DNA of 64,000 nucleotides from Bugulina stolonifera (GCA_935421135.1 OW285196.1:8567501-8631500), one strand, 5' to 3'. Counted from the stretch's first letter, positions 48,501 through 62,470 are shown. Translations and numbers: made by a program. The notes: generated from the letters alone by a model not told the origin.

Positions 48501-51500
48501 CTACTCTGTATGGTATCCCTCATCTGATTGGATGGCATGTTCCTGTGAGAGAGCAGCTAACTCCTTAACAAATTCCTCCAGTATAAGAGCACAGTACACA
48601 GCCTTCTTAGTGTTCATTGTATTCAATCTGGCCTCAGGGGATTCAAACTTCACTTTCTCTGGTTGCTGTAACATATTATGAGGAACTAGTTATCGGTGAA
48701 AGTCAGTATAAAGTCTTCTTCCTCGAGGAAAAGAGCTACATGATGCTTTCCTCCATAAAACTTTTGTATATTATACATGTAGATCTAGATGTATATTAGC
48801 ACAATGACTAAGGGTATGACAGCATCTCTGTCCTCCCAGGAAATATCTCCAAGTGATCGACCTATGGCAGTTATAGTCAACAGCATGAAGTCAAGCGGTA
48901 GAAAGCAGTTGGTAGGGGCATGACTGCCATTTTTGTCTTTTCAGAAGGTTTTTTTGCCTGTTAGATGTGGAAAAAAATTTAAGGATAGGACTGTGCACCT
49001 ATTAGTATAAAGCTAGCTGGCTGCCAAGTGTCATGTGGATAGATTGAGCAGATGACTGTCTGCTGTATTTAATAGTTAGAATAGACGGAGACCTCTGGGT
49101 AGCAAGAAGTGGTTGCATACATGTATATAAAAACTAGATGCTAACAAACCTTGACATTGGTGAATCTGTACCCGTTAGTCTCGATGACCAACTCTGGCTG
49201 CACCGGCTGTTTTGTGTGCTTGTCTCTCTTAAAGAAGTCTGTAATTCTTCTCCCTGTGATCGAACAGTACATTCAATACATAAAGCATGCAGGTCAGTAC
49301 ACTGCACTGCGCTGTGCGTATAACTCTAATATACGTTGAGTAACCAACATAGCAATAATTGTGTTTGAGTATTATTTTAATAGAAAAAAGTTGACATGGC
49401 AAATTCTATGAAATCTTCTACACAACATACATGGGTTAGCTTATTGAAGTTATGATAGTACGATTTCAGAAATTCTACAGTTTGCCAAGAGGACAACTTC
49501 CGAATCCACAATAGCTTGTTCTCATAAAGGTGTTTTTGTTGTATTTCCAACACATTCACACAAATCTACAGCACAGAAATGGTTATATTAACCCAAGGTC
49601 ATACACACACCTGGTGAGCGGGTGCTGTCAGTATCGCCCACATGAGCAATGTGTGACTTAGCCTCAGCTCCATCTCCCTCAACATCCAGTGTATCCACCT
49701 TGTCTATCATGATCTTACGGGCTTGCAGAAGAAGGACATTGAAGTTGGGTACTTTTTCAGCAAACTTATCAACTTTATTCCTCACAGAAGCCAACACCTG
49801 AACAGAAGAAGTACGATTAGTGTGCACACTAGTTCATGGTACACAGCAAATGTGAGACTGTACATTATGATTGGTGTATTAAAGGAGACCTGCTCATGAG
49901 TCAAGTGAACTACCGCCAGCTATCTCAGTTCCACTGCTTGACTAGCTATACACAGAAATAAAAAACCGGTACATGCATCGGACTGCAGCTGCCAAATAAC
50001 TAGAAAGCATCACACCGTTTGGCTTACACTGAATGACAGTTTATTCAAAGGTGGGATAGCTGCACAGAAGTTACAGTTAGAAGACTAATTCTACCAAAGA
50101 TATTGGAAGTTATTAGAAGTACCACTAGGCTAGAAATCTCAAAACCTTCGTTCACAGCTAACTATTAGAAGTCAAAGAGATGAAATGAAGTGATATACAC
50201 AGGAAGTAGTCTAACACTTACCTGGATGAGAGATTTAATGGAAGGCTGGAAGACTACACTGTTATTAAGTAGAAATGACCTGAGGAGAGGCTGGGGGTAG
50301 GAGGCCAGCCTAGTCACCAGACCAGTCAGTAGTAGATTCACAGCTAAAGAATTGTTCATCATGTTCTCTAGTTTGCTCAACAGTGTTGCCATGAAAGGAC
50401 CTATAAATATAACGTGTAAACTACTAGACTGTAATAAGAATGACCTTGCAATATATTGCAATGAAAAGGCCCAGCATGCGGGAAATTATGTTTTAACGAA
50501 CGGTATTGCAATAAACAAAATACATTTTCAATGACAAAATGAAAATTGTTTCATCCATATGAAATTGAATTCACTTTCCACATCATAAAATTTAATCAAC
50601 AAAAAACAATTACCAATACAATGCAAATACCTATGTTTGGGGAGTTATCTCCCATGTCTTCCAGCCTGAGTGAATAGCTAGCTGGTTTCTTCCCACCACG
50701 TTTGGAGTCTGGAGTTGTCTCTTCCTGAGAGCCGACATCTACAGGATGGGACTGCAGTGCCGCTACTCCATCAGCTTAAATAACAGAGAAAACGCAACTG
50801 AACTGCATTCTATATAATTATAGAAACAATATGATTAAAACAAATTCTAATGGAGCAGTAAATAGATATGATAGAACAGTAAGTACTGTATGTATGATAG
50901 AACAGTAAGTATGTATGGTAGAACAGTAAGTATGTATGATAGAACAGTAAGTATGCATGATAGAACAGTAAGTATGCATGATAGAACAGTAAGTATGTAT
51001 GATAGAACAGTAAGTATGTATGATAGAACAGTAAGTATGCATGATAGAACAGTAAGTATGTATGATAGAACAGTAAGTATGTATGATAGAACAGTAAGTA
51101 TGAATGATAGAACAGTAAGTATGATAGAACAGTAAGTATGTATGAGAGAACAGTAAGTATGCATATTGGAACAGTAAGTATGTATGTTAGGTAGGTTATA
51201 TTTATCTACCAGTTTCGAATATGGAGAGAGATTGAGTACGTGAAATGGAGGCTTGACTTTCCTTCCTCTTCTGCACTGCAACTTCTGCCTGGCTTATTGC
51301 CGAGTCTATTTCCTGTAACAACATCTGCTCCGATTTCTCGGGGTCAAAGGTCACATGGTCCACGCTATCATCGAGATAGGAGAGGAAGGAGTCAAGATGT
51401 TCAATAGAACCAGATTTCTTGGGAGAGCTGGAGAATGGAGCGTCGGTTTGTGGAGGACATAGTGGTGGTATATCTGTACTAGCTACAGATGGTGGAGGAG

Positions 51501-54500
51501 ACAAACACGCTGGGGGTGATGAGGATAGCACAGTGTTCTGACTCTGTAGTAGGATATTCAAAGTTAAATTCTGTTGTGCGTCTCCTAGGCTAACCAGTGG
51601 CTCATCATCGGTAGCCTTAGGTTCTGCAATGTCTATTAAAGGAGCTTGAGTATCCACATCATCGGTAGTAAGACAGAGGGGCACATCATCGGCCCCACTT
51701 ACTGCAGATGTGTCGTCTACGTGGGACTCATATAAGGCTGCAGGCTGTGTATCAGTTGATATATCTATTAGCAGAGAATCCTGTGCAGTTTGGGGGAGGA
51801 GGTAGGGGCTACAATAAAATAGTTTCTGATAAGAAACTGCACAGCACATGTTCATAATATTTTACCTATGTACAATGGGCAATGTCATGTGGGGTATTCT
51901 AAACCTCTATGAAACCACAATTCGTTCAGCAGCACAAAGTTAACGAACTGAATGCAAAGCATAGGAAGGGACGCTTCAGCATATATAGTAAATTTATATA
52001 GTATATCATACCAGAAAGAGGTGTTTAACACTGCAACTCAACCATCAATATTTGTAGCGAGAAAGAGGAGCAAAGCGTTAAAGCGTGCGGTGAATACAAT
52101 ACCTGTCTGCTGTGTGAGAGTGGGCGGAGTCTGCAGATGTACTAGTTTCTAGTAGCAAGAGCGGTACGTCATCCTCTAGACTGGGGTCTGGTGTATCATA
52201 CTTATTGGCAGCGCTGCTTAAGCTATTAGACTGCTGTACACGTCTATTAGTTCGGAAACACAAACCAAACACTAGAAGTTAATTCTAATCAAATTTGTTG
52301 AAAGAGTAGTGATCTTATGGGGCTATATAAACAGATGGGGTGGAACTCGGGACTGCCCCTCAATGCAGTAGCTAACATGGTCAACAGGGAATTAGTCTGG
52401 CTGCCGACCATTCACAAGGGGAAAGCATGCCAATACAATCACATATCACAAGAGGTTGATGCTATGATGCAAGTTGAGTGGCATCCTATGCGAAACCTTA
52501 CAGCTATAGATTTAAAAAAGAATTTGATACTTGATTAGGGTTGTGCTAAAACTGCTTCTTTGACAAAGAATGCATCCTTTTGTGTTAAATTTATCAAAGA
52601 TATGTGTTAGAAGTTATATTAGCTGCTATTCCATCTGGATTAATCGAGAGGGAATGTACTTACTTATGACCGGCAGGTTCCAATGCTGCATTATGGGGAG
52701 GCATTTCCCCGTCATAAATAAAGCACCACTCGATACAGGAAGCCTTACACCTGTCGATCATCTCCCTGGCGTCTGCTAAGTAGTCATTGTATGAAGATTT
52801 ATAGTCCTCTATACGAGTGTGGGTTGGCGTATGTCCAGACGAGAATATGCTGAAAGAGTAACATATAAGTGTCAATTGTGAGGGAAGTGACAGTATCAAA
52901 TAGCCTTAGGCTCTAGAGGTAGTGGGTGGAAATCACGATTGTCAGCAGGGATACAATGAGTAAAGAAATGGGGAGCATTAATCTAATGTATTGATTGATT
53001 AATCAAATGGCTTAGTGCTATTTGTCCATACATTAGGGTGTGGCTAGTGGTTTTATACAAAATAATTGGGAATTCCAAGATGATACAGTTGCTAGGTAAC
53101 AAGTTACACAGAGAACTGATGAACATGTTTCAGTGAATATGAAATGTTACAGCCTTTACATTGGATACTCATAACTCTATAATATAAATGGCTTGTACAT
53201 TATGATTATACATGTAGGCCTACATGATGTCAAAGTCATAAGAATTGAGAAGAATATGGACAACAAATAAGTTTAGAACAAGCATAAAGATTTAGTGAAC
53301 TGTTATTAGATAGCGCCACCACATGTAGTTAAGTAGAAAGGTGTGAAGTTGAAAATAGCAAATCATCAATTAACAGCAAGTGTGCCAGAGTTGTCTTCTC
53401 TTTGTTACTAAGAGAAGGGAGAGAAGACAACTTCGTGCTAACAGCTAGTGGGATTGGAATCATCATAATTTTAACATGTAACCATTATGAAAACTTGCAG
53501 TGCAACACAACCCTCTTCACTACAGCAGAGAATTAGTAGACCCAGAAGTTTCACCTCCGTATCTATTTACATTAAAAAAATTTTACAGTCAGTGTGTTAT
53601 ACATGTCACCTAGACCCTAGGAGGGGTTGCCCTTTGAAAAAGTTAAAAGGAGCAGCAGCAGCAGAAGAGAGCATGGCAGCGCTAACCTTAGCAAACCAGA
53701 ACGGTTGTTACCAAATCCAAAATTAAATGGCAGGTTAGAAAGTAGGTCAAACTCGCTGCCTGAATAGAATCTACAAACAAGTGGTATGATTGGCCACCGT
53801 GTTATACCATGTGACTGAGAGAAGAGCATTTGTCAGACATGTCAAAGTAGGCCTACTGGTGTGTGAATGTAGTTTACATTCCAAAATATAGACTAGGAAG
53901 GAATACTCAAACCAGAGGAGAAAATGTAGCAGTATATCAATTTTGTTGGAGAGTTTCACTGATATCAAACATCATTACGGACTTACAGAGCTTTCTTCAT
54001 TCAAGGACTATATGCCAAAAAACAATTTTAAATTAAAAAAATTGCTAATTGCTTGTTAGCCATAACATAAGACTGTCTCAAAATATACTGTGCTATTTTA
54101 AAGGCAGAATTAGAAATAATATGTGAAATAGACACTTAGAAGTCATAAGTTACATGTGCTAACGTGCTATGGTTCATTGTGTTTGAAAGACACTACATCA
54201 CCAGGTAAGAATTGTCAACTTGCTCAGATACTGTTAAAATACTAATGACCTGTGTTTCCAATATACCTTATTGAGGGATAGGAGCTCAGACGCTAGATGA
54301 ACTATAGCACTCTTAAGTTACAGTAGCTGATGGGTTAGTCGCTAGCCTAAGGCTACACTGCACTCTGTAAGCTAAGTATAACTAGACATTAACAGTGAAG
54401 TGAGGATAACTCCATGTACTGCGGTATAATAGTTAGATGCTGTATATACTGATAGTTTATGGAATTTATATCTACCTTTCATACATACATTGTATGTACG

Positions 54501-57500
54501 GACATGGATATTTAATCAGGATGTTTTTTTAGCAAATTATTTTAAGGCTCAAAATAAATCAATTTCAAATATCTGCGAACAAATTGGTACTACTATTGGT
54601 TCAACTCACACTAAAATGTTTCTTTTTTAAACGAGATAGAAACCAATGTTGCCTTTCTGGCAAAATATAAAGAATGAATTCCATAAACTATCAGTACGTT
54701 CTGAGACTAGATATGAGAAGCTAGAGTAGAAATAACTCTACTACACTGCACACTGTACACTAGTCACCTGTTTTTGTGTGGGTAGCTGATAAAGTATAAG
54801 GTAAGTTAGGCTGCATACAGGTTGATTAGTCATGCATACAGGAGACAAACATGGAGGAATGATAAACATGCTGTAAATAGTACTGTTATTGGATGTACAT
54901 GCAGAGGTAGTGACTGGTGGATAGACATACACTAGTAGTAATAAACATGGATTTACAGAAATAATGAGGTGATTATCGGACACCAACAGGGAATGCAACT
55001 CCAATACAGAATGACTGTTATAATCATTAAACTTTTAAGTTAACCTGTTGTCCCTGGACTTGAAATTGGGAGTAATGTAAATTTGGAGTCCGAAATTGTT
55101 TCCCCTGCTGCTGCCCTTAAGTTGTGACACCGATGAGAAATTCAACTAGCCTCCAATCCTATCTTGAGCGGGCTGACTTGGAAGTGACAAAGGCAGCATT
55201 AACTGGTACAATACTCTAATACACATGGGGAATACGATGTACTATTAACAATAGTAGGTAACACTAGACTAACCTAAGTCATCCAACCTATCATTAGTGA
55301 AGTACCTACCCATCATTGTAGCTAACAAGGAGCCTCTGCTGCTCCTCATTCAGTGATACTCCACAGCAGGCAGGCTCCAAGTCTAAGAGCTTATTGGCAA
55401 TGTTCCCATAGATGTCTACTTGTTTAATAGCTCTCTTCTGGCTCTGCATCACATGACTCAGTCTGTAGAGGTGCCTGCATGCACAGAGAGATCAGTGTAC
55501 CATGTGATAGAATAAAGAGGGGGCAAATCCCAACAACTGCATGGAGTTGACCATGTGTAGAAAATATATTGAATTTACATGTGACACTGGAACACTCTGT
55601 ACCTTTGTTTGGAAATATTATTCTCTAAGCACAAACAAATTAAACACCTTTATGTTCTTTTTCTCTAAATCAATAATATAAATAGCAAATGGCAAATAAA
55701 ACAAAATATACTAGAGTACTACAGCAAGTTACTAGGGCATGTGATCATTAACTTCAGTTAAAATGAGTTTACATAGCACTTGACCTGCACGCTAAATATA
55801 AATATGAAATACAAGACTTGACTCAGATTTCACTGGCTGAAACACTTACTTGAAACAGAGGGCAAACATGATATCCTCACAGTTGAGTTCTACCAGGGTC
55901 TTGAATAGAGATAGTGAAACCATACACAGCTGAAATATACGCAGTAATAATGTAAATGATTATAATATATACAGGTACTATGTACTATGATATACTTGTA
56001 CATTGCCATTGGGAGGCCGAGGTCAATTACATCACACACACTTGTTTTGGTTTATGTATGTAGTGATACCAGGTCAACGCCTGGGAGAAGTCTAAACTGC
56101 ACCAATGAGAAATGGCGGTCTGGTTGTAGACTGAGATACAATGTAGTACGTACAAATGATATGTTGCACTTGTACATGTACAAATGATAACAATATCCAC
56201 GCAACAGTACATTAGATGCATAGTAAACATGCTCTTGAAAAATTAAGTAACATAATTCATACTTCAGTCAGAGAATTAATTGCTATCTGCTACTTACTTT
56301 AGTACTGCTGCTAATTCGGTCAATCAGCCAATCAAGTATGACCACATCGTCATGTTTAGTTGTGAGTATAAAGTGCAGGAAGGCCCTGAGTAGGGAGGGT
56401 TCCGTAATAGTCCTCACAAACAACTCTAAATAGGCTATAGCTGATACTTGTTCCTCAATAGCACTCTGCAAAAAGCGCAATTAGTGGCGGACTAGTATTT
56501 AGTCATCTTTATGGTGATAGTCGCCTGCTCTCTCCTTCACAACCAGGCACATTGACAAAACTATTGTATATAATTTGAAGTTGTCACCTCCTGCTATCTA
56601 TAGACAACTAGGAGAGGACAACTTCTATTTATAATAACTAGCATTGAGCGTACAGGATTCTAAACAGCAGGAAAGGAACGCTGGATATCCCCTACAGTGG
56701 TCAGAACTTCATTTTCCATCATACAGAAGCATAACTTTATTAAACTGAAATCAACGACATTGAGTAAACTTGTACCCAACCTCATTGTTAATATTCTTAT
56801 GTGGGTCATACAGACTATACTCCTACATGGGTGAATAATCAAACAATATGCTAAACACACTGACCTATATGTACACAAGTATAATATGTTAAACACACTG
56901 ACCTATATGCATGCACAATTCCAAATTTCTTGCAGAATGTAGACTCACCTGGAGAAGAGCTGGAGCCATTACAGGAAGTAAGAACCCATTGTATATGTAG
57001 TCAATCAGCTGCTGTCCAACAAGCACATGTGCCACCTGTCATAGGTTATATTATAGAGTGTCAATAGAAAAGTAATGACATGATATTCTAGTAGCTTCTA
57101 AACCAGTAGACCACCATAAAACCATAACAAACACACAGTTGTAAATACAGGTACATGTATGTTACAACATGTACATGTAGCCTAATGTAGTATAGTCTAT
57201 ACCTTTTGATTTTCACATTCTAGTGGCTTACAGTCTCTCAATAAAGAGTCAAAGTCAAATTATTTCATTTGTAATACAGTTTAGAGAGACCTGTATGATA
57301 CTACACATTCACTCCGGAGTAGACAGTTCATATCAACAAACTTACAAGATTTCTCAATGTAGGAATTTTGATCTAAAATCTAAAGTTTTCAGCCGCATTG
57401 ATATTGGTGTTTGATTTTTATACCAAGTTAAGATAAGACAACTTCTAACAAACCATTTGTATAATGTGTAGTTAGGTAATATGTTACTATGATTGAATAA

Positions 57501-60500
57501 ATCGCCTTGCAAGAGTTGTTTCTTGTGTGCAATGAGTTAAGTTTTTGAAAGGAAAGTTAAACAACGTTTGCAAACCCTCAACGATTTCTAACACCTGTAC
57601 TCCTGTTAAGAGGTCACTGACCTGTACTTCTGCAAAGAGGTCACTGTGTACTACAACCAAAGAGAGTAAAAGGAAAGAGGGATCACTCCGGCCAAAAACT
57701 GTCCCTCCCCCGCCTCTAAACGCGGTCCGGATTAAGTAAGGAGTTGTGCCACCTTGTGTACAAATTCGTTATGGCTATTGGCGTTCCGCAGACCAATAAG
57801 AAGCGCTTATTTACAACGACGTCGTATAAACCACATATTTAAGTTTACCAGATATCAATACAGGATCGTCAAAGTGGCAATCGTTAAGTGCCGCGTTTAA
57901 GTCGAACAGCTATCTAAATTACCAGTAAGGAGATGGCGGGTAAGTGAATAACGGAACGTCGGGACCGCCAAATTGGGCGTATTTGGTGAGACAGGGTGTT
58001 ATCATTGAGTGATCCCTCTTTCCTTTTACGCTCTTTGCTACAACTAAAAAGTCACTGACCTGTACTACTGCATTGCAGAACTCAAGGCAGTTAATGATCA
58101 TTTGTACGTCTGGCATGTCAAGGTAGTGCTCCTTTTCTATCCTGTACCAGTCCTCATGCCCCTCTGGTCTTACTTTATGTGGGAGAGAGGAATAGAGGGC
58201 ACTCAGTCCAGTGGCTAACACCTGTAGCAGCATGTCATACCAGGTTATACAATATTCACGTCAAAAGAAAACTGAGCCACGAAATAAAATGATCTTCACC
58301 TATCAAACTATCACTGTATACAATAATAGTCTCTGCTCCCAGCAGAATTTCTAGCTAATGTGTGAACAGAACAAGCCTGAACATTCACATTTATGTGATT
58401 AAAAACAGTAAATACCTCCAGTAAACAAAAATATATACAGGTTTCCCAAAATTCCTGACTATTATTGCGTCGGATTACAACGAAAAGGAAATATGTCTCA
58501 CCGGACAGAAATCTGAGTTGTTGGCGATGTATTTGCCGATAACCTGGTTCCTAGCAGATGCAGCCATAATGAGAAGCAGGGCGTCTCTAGCTTGTTGGCC
58601 TAACGTCCCTTCCCGATGTATATACGGGATCAGCAGACAGAATATCAGAAAGTTATTCTGTCCTGACGAATAACTGACATTGAAGAACAGCTCCAGATAC
58701 TACAATAAGAGAGATACCTAGGGCTGTGTATGTCTAATGCCCTTAGCAATGTAATAGTTATTTCAGCAAATGGATGGAAGAATTTCAAACCATAGGATAA
58801 AAAAATATGTTCATAATACAAGACTTTTCTAGATAAATAAAAGAGAGCACTACTAAATAGACATACATGTAACTTGATGCTGTTTCTCAGATTTCAAGAG
58901 CAAATCAAATGCCAGTTTTTTGTGTAAATGTAAATCATGGTGCAGTAAGCCCACAAAATATACAGGAAGCTAATGTTGCAGCAGTTGACAGCAAATATGG
59001 GAGGGGAATCATGTGATTAGCTGTAATTTCAAGTAAGTCACTTCCAAGCAGGTAATGGAATTGCACCGCCTATCTACATGTAGACCTAAGTAGAAATGAA
59101 AAACCTGGACTTTTAGTCAAATTATGACATTGATGTTGGTGACTTCAAATCATAGTTAGCTGAGCGTGAACCAGTGAGAAGATGGGGGCAAATCTGCGGC
59201 GTGTAAGACAAGAAAGAGATTGACTGGTCGGACAGACAGTATGAGAGAAACTAGCTGATTGGATAGACAGTATGAAAGAGAGTAGCTGATTGGAGAGACA
59301 GTAAAAAGAGAGTAGCTGATTGGACAGACAGTATGAGAAAGAGGGAGAGAGAGCCGCTAATTATTCAGCCAGCATGAGCAAAGTCTAATCACTGATATAT
59401 AGCGGATGCATTCACCTCTAAAGTGATATACTTGTAAAATATACACATAAAATAGGACATTAGACTGGAGAGATACAGGAGAAGACGAGACAGCTGGAAC
59501 ACTCCCACTGCGTACTGAGGTGCATATTGAATAATATGCATGCTTATAAAACACATCTAAGTATACGCGGGAGGCTGACGCAAGCTTATTTCTAAATAAA
59601 ACGCATGACAGTATAAAACACATTATATTAAATGCATTAGCTATGTTATTACCATGTCCCCACAAATATCTTCTCTTTTCTGCATTAGAATAAATATATA
59701 TGAAATAAAAGTTAAATATTTGCAATGACAGAAACACACGACTATGCAACAGTAAAGCTTGGTACCAAGGCCATGTTCTACATGTAGCCTACAGTGTAGG
59801 TCTGGGGATGGAAGAAGTTTAATGTAAACAATGAGACAACACTGATAGAACAATGGAGGGCACTGCTATCCACTCCCCACACTTTGGTCCTACAGCAGTG
59901 GATGGGAGTTCAGGTATCGAGAGAGAGAGTGAATTACCACATAACAATATACTGTAGGCTAACACACATAGCATAAGCCTACCCCTTTAATATTTACATT
60001 ACAACATACAGGTCCACACTACAAAAACACCTTTCCTCTGTATTGGTGCAACTTACAGTGGACTCCTTCATGGAGGTTGCTGATTTGATCTTATCTTTAA
60101 GTCTAACCTGTACATGCATATATCTAGTATGTTTAGAATTAGTCTATACCTAACATGTCATATTAGTACATATTACTAAGTGACTGGCGCTGTACTTCTA
60201 ACAAGTGAATCGGAGTTTTCTCCCCACTATAGGATAGTATATCACCTATTGACTGATAGTTGCTAGTAGTTACCCTGTATCTAGTCATACCGCTGATAGT
60301 ACTACCTAATTAGTACTACAGGTATACATAATAGTCTACTTATCTACCAGCATATTAACTATCTTTTCATCAGTTGATGCCTACGTATTACATAAGCATT
60401 CCTCTACCAGCATGGAGAATGCTGATCTTTCAGGCCTGTATATTGAATAAGCCTGCTATATACTTTACAGTTAGAGAGCGAGAAGACAATTCTAATGCCA

Positions 60501-62062
60501 GCTAGAATTCAGTTCTATTTAATGCCTATATGTACATATTGAAATAAACAGCCAAAGAGTATAAACTATACCAGAGTTAAAGAGTATACATATTCCAATG
60601 TCTACAAAGCACATAATAACGATGCCTACCTGTGGATTTCTGCTGATACAGACACATAGTTGATGTAACAACAGTATTACATTGTTCTCTATCTCTACCA
60701 GACCTGTATCCACACATGAACCCAGTAGGCAGAGTAACGGTTTGATCACTGGTTTATGGTAGAGTAATGGCTGCAGACTTTGACTGTAACATTATAATAA
60801 CAAATACAATATTTCATATTATTAACTCCAACTCAATTTTAAGTAGACATTCCAGGTACAAACTGAGACTGGTTAACAAGTAGGCTACAACTGAGTTCAG
60901 TTACACTAACTTATTGATTATATCCTATTATACCATACTACCATAACACTGTATATAATTATATGCCTGTCTGTACTGCACTAATTGCTAGTCCCCAGGC
61001 AAATTATATAAGAATGAACATATTATACTATTGTACACTTAAGTAAAATGGGTAAATGGGTATAATATTGTACTTCCTGACTGATACACTGGCATATGAA
61101 TGACTATTATTATAACTACATGTAGGATAATATCTATACCATAATGTAGACAAACAAATAAACAAGGAAATACCTGACAACATTACTGTATGTGCTATCA
61201 AGTTGAAGGGTGAAAACAATAAAGGACAAACAAAGAATACAGTCAATTACTGTAATCATTACAACAGTTAGATACCCTCCTCCCAGGGTAGTAGAAAAGT
61301 AGCCTACAAACCTGATTAGGTTCTCTAACATCTTAAGTAGCTCATATTTGATCTTGTTCTCGTAAACACCCGAGCGAATGCACCATGTGACTAGCTGCTC
61401 TAAAATATCTTCTGCCAGAAGGTAGACTAGACAGAGACCCTGCTGTCCGTTCTCCTCTTCTTCTACTACCAGAATGTCACTCATCTTTTCTACATTCTGC
61501 ATCACCAGCGTTACGTCATCAAATGTCAGCACCCTGTAGGAATATCATCTACCCTATATGTATATCTACCAGTTTAAACATTGTTAGAGTGTAGGCGGGG
61601 CTTGGTACAAAAAGGATGCTATTGACTAAAATACCAGTACGCACAAGCCTGCTAAAAATGACAAACTTTACAACAATTGTGAAATTTGAATTAACGAATT
61701 GATGGCCAAATTGTGAAGACCCAATTCTTGACAAACTACATGAGAAAATGCAGCCATTCACACAAAATGGCAGCTCTTTCTAAATTAGGCCTATTTTGTG
61801 AGAAAAACTTAGGAAGTTATTAAAGGGGCATTCAATTTGGTGATGGGCACAGTTTATAATTATACCTGGTGCCTTCAGCTGTGACTGGTCTTCGTATTAC
61901 AGTCAACGCCTGCCTCCAATGATTCTGAAACACATCCACACTTGGAGCATGTGTAAGATCTTTCACTACCTTTCTTGCATGTCCATTCTTACTATTTGGG
62001 GTAGAAGGTTTTGGACTAGAAGGAGTATTGCGCCGGATCTTTATATTTCTGAGGACATCCAT
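48501..62062 (-). CDS. FHIP1: FHIP1 (FTS- and Hook-interacting protein, formerly FAM160A)
   Basis: Seventeen coding exons join without a phase break to give 1045 aa, close to human FHIP1A and FHIP1B and longer than FHIP2. Exons, 5' to 3': 61866-62062, 61312-61533, 60630-60783, 58502-58699, 58060-58221, 56949-57035, 56298-56465, 55850-55929, 55310-55474, 52664-52849, 52103-52243, 51210-51808, 50631-50774, 50222-50400, 49611-49797, 49150-49253, 48501-48665. Family landmarks in order: SLQPLLYHKPVIKPL, NNFLIFCLLIPYIHREGTLG, QQARDALLLIM, VLATGLSALYSSLPHKV, LEFCNAVVQVAHVL, DYIYNGFLLPVMAPAL, FVRTITEPSLLRAFLHFIL, NSLAVNLLLTGLVTRLASYP, RSFLLNNS and, at the end, LILEEFVKELAALSQEHA. The core is alpha-helical. 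Residues about 540-790 are an acidic, Ser/Pro-rich linker. In other animals FHIP proteins join FTS and Hook and connect Rab5 early endosomes to dynein. Exon 51210-51808 would read into a stop (TAA) two codons past its donor if the intron is kept. Confidence 0.94.
50868..51190. repeat. 21-bp minisatellite, 15 copies
   Basis: The unit is GATAGAACAGTAAGTATGTA plus T. It lies in a FHIP1 intron and ends 20 nt from the donor of exon 51210-51808. On the plus strand, antisense to the gene, each copy carries AGTAAGTATG, a near-ideal splice donor sequence. Confidence 0.95.
53389..53432. repeat. Hairpin with 12-bp perfect arms
   Basis: AGTTGTCTTCTC (53389-53400) and GAGAAGACAACT (53421-53432) are exact inverted copies. 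A second pair, TTCTCTT and AAGAGAA, forms an overlapping inner hairpin. It lies in a FHIP1 intron. Confidence 0.8.
56577..56625. repeat. Hairpin with GAAGTTGTC arms
   Basis: GAAGTTGTC (56577-56585) and GACAACTTC (56617-56625) are exact inverted copies, with inner arms CTCCT and AGGAG. It lies in a FHIP1 intron and shares the AGTTGTC core with the hairpins at 34004 and 53389. Confidence 0.75.
57585..57650. repeat. Tandem copies of the FHIP1 exon 58060-58221 donor region
   Basis: CCTGTACTCCTGTTAAGAGG, then TCACTGA, and CCTGTACTTCTGCAAAGAGG, then TCACTGT, are near copies of the exon-intron junction at 58050-58080 (GTCACTGACCTGTACTACTG). On the minus strand, GTACAG followed by GTCAGTGAC, the real donor, is present again at about 57612-57627. 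Confidence 0.7.
57658..58037. mobile_element. 380-bp non-autonomous DNA transposon (MITE) with 31-bp inverted repeats and 7-bp target duplication
   Basis: The left terminal repeat (57658-57688) starts CAAAGAGAGTAAAAGGAAAG. The right one (58007-58037) is its inverse with a single mismatch (CAAAGAGCGTAAAAGGAAAG). Both are flanked by CTACAAC (57651-57657 and 58038-58044), a 7-bp target duplication. The interior has no transposase, and its CpG content is higher than the surrounding intron. The superfamily is uncertain: hAT elements usually make 8-bp duplications. Confidence 0.88.
59215..59345. repeat. About 33-bp tandem repeat, four copies
   Basis: Copies contain GCTGATTGGAYAGACAGTAT with variants, in the FHIP1 intron between exons 60630-60783 and 58502-58699. 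Confidence 0.85.
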
Positions 62063-62426
62063 TATAATGACTGCGAATCAAATTGCATCAGGTTAAAATA
62101 TGAGAAAATACAAATATAAATCAGTTTAATATAAGCTAAGTGTGCAGGACCAATAAAATAATGTTACTCATGGATGATAATCCGATGAAATTGGATGCAT
62201 GCAAGCAATAAAATACGTGTATAAGATGTATGTTATATGCACCGCCTTAAGAAAATATTATATAATGATACATAAAAACAGAGGTTTATTCAAATAGAAG
62301 AATTATTAATAGAAATATTTTAATATATGGTTTCATGCCATAGGCATTGCATTTTAACTGTAAATTATATTTAGACAATTAAATAACAGGTAACTACTCT
62401 ACGGTTGGCACACTTTTGTTACTTAC

Positions 62427-62470
62427 ATTAAATGTCGTCAAACTCCAAGAGGAACTGCAAGATCTAGATT
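62427..62470 (-). promoter_or_regulatory. FHIP1: Probable non-coding first exon of FHIP1
   Basis: A strong minus-strand donor (GTAAGT, 62421-62426) pairs with an acceptor (TTGATTCGCAG) just upstream of the FHIP1 start codon, so the coding exon would begin at 62070. The 5' end of the leader exon cannot be fixed from sequence; the end coordinate is arbitrary. Confidence 0.4.

Noticed and set aside
49872..49890. Further TTAAAGG words (for example 29676, 32513, 49875, 61815) considered as ends of other TTAA elements
   Set aside because: No partner end with matching inverted sequence was found near any of them.
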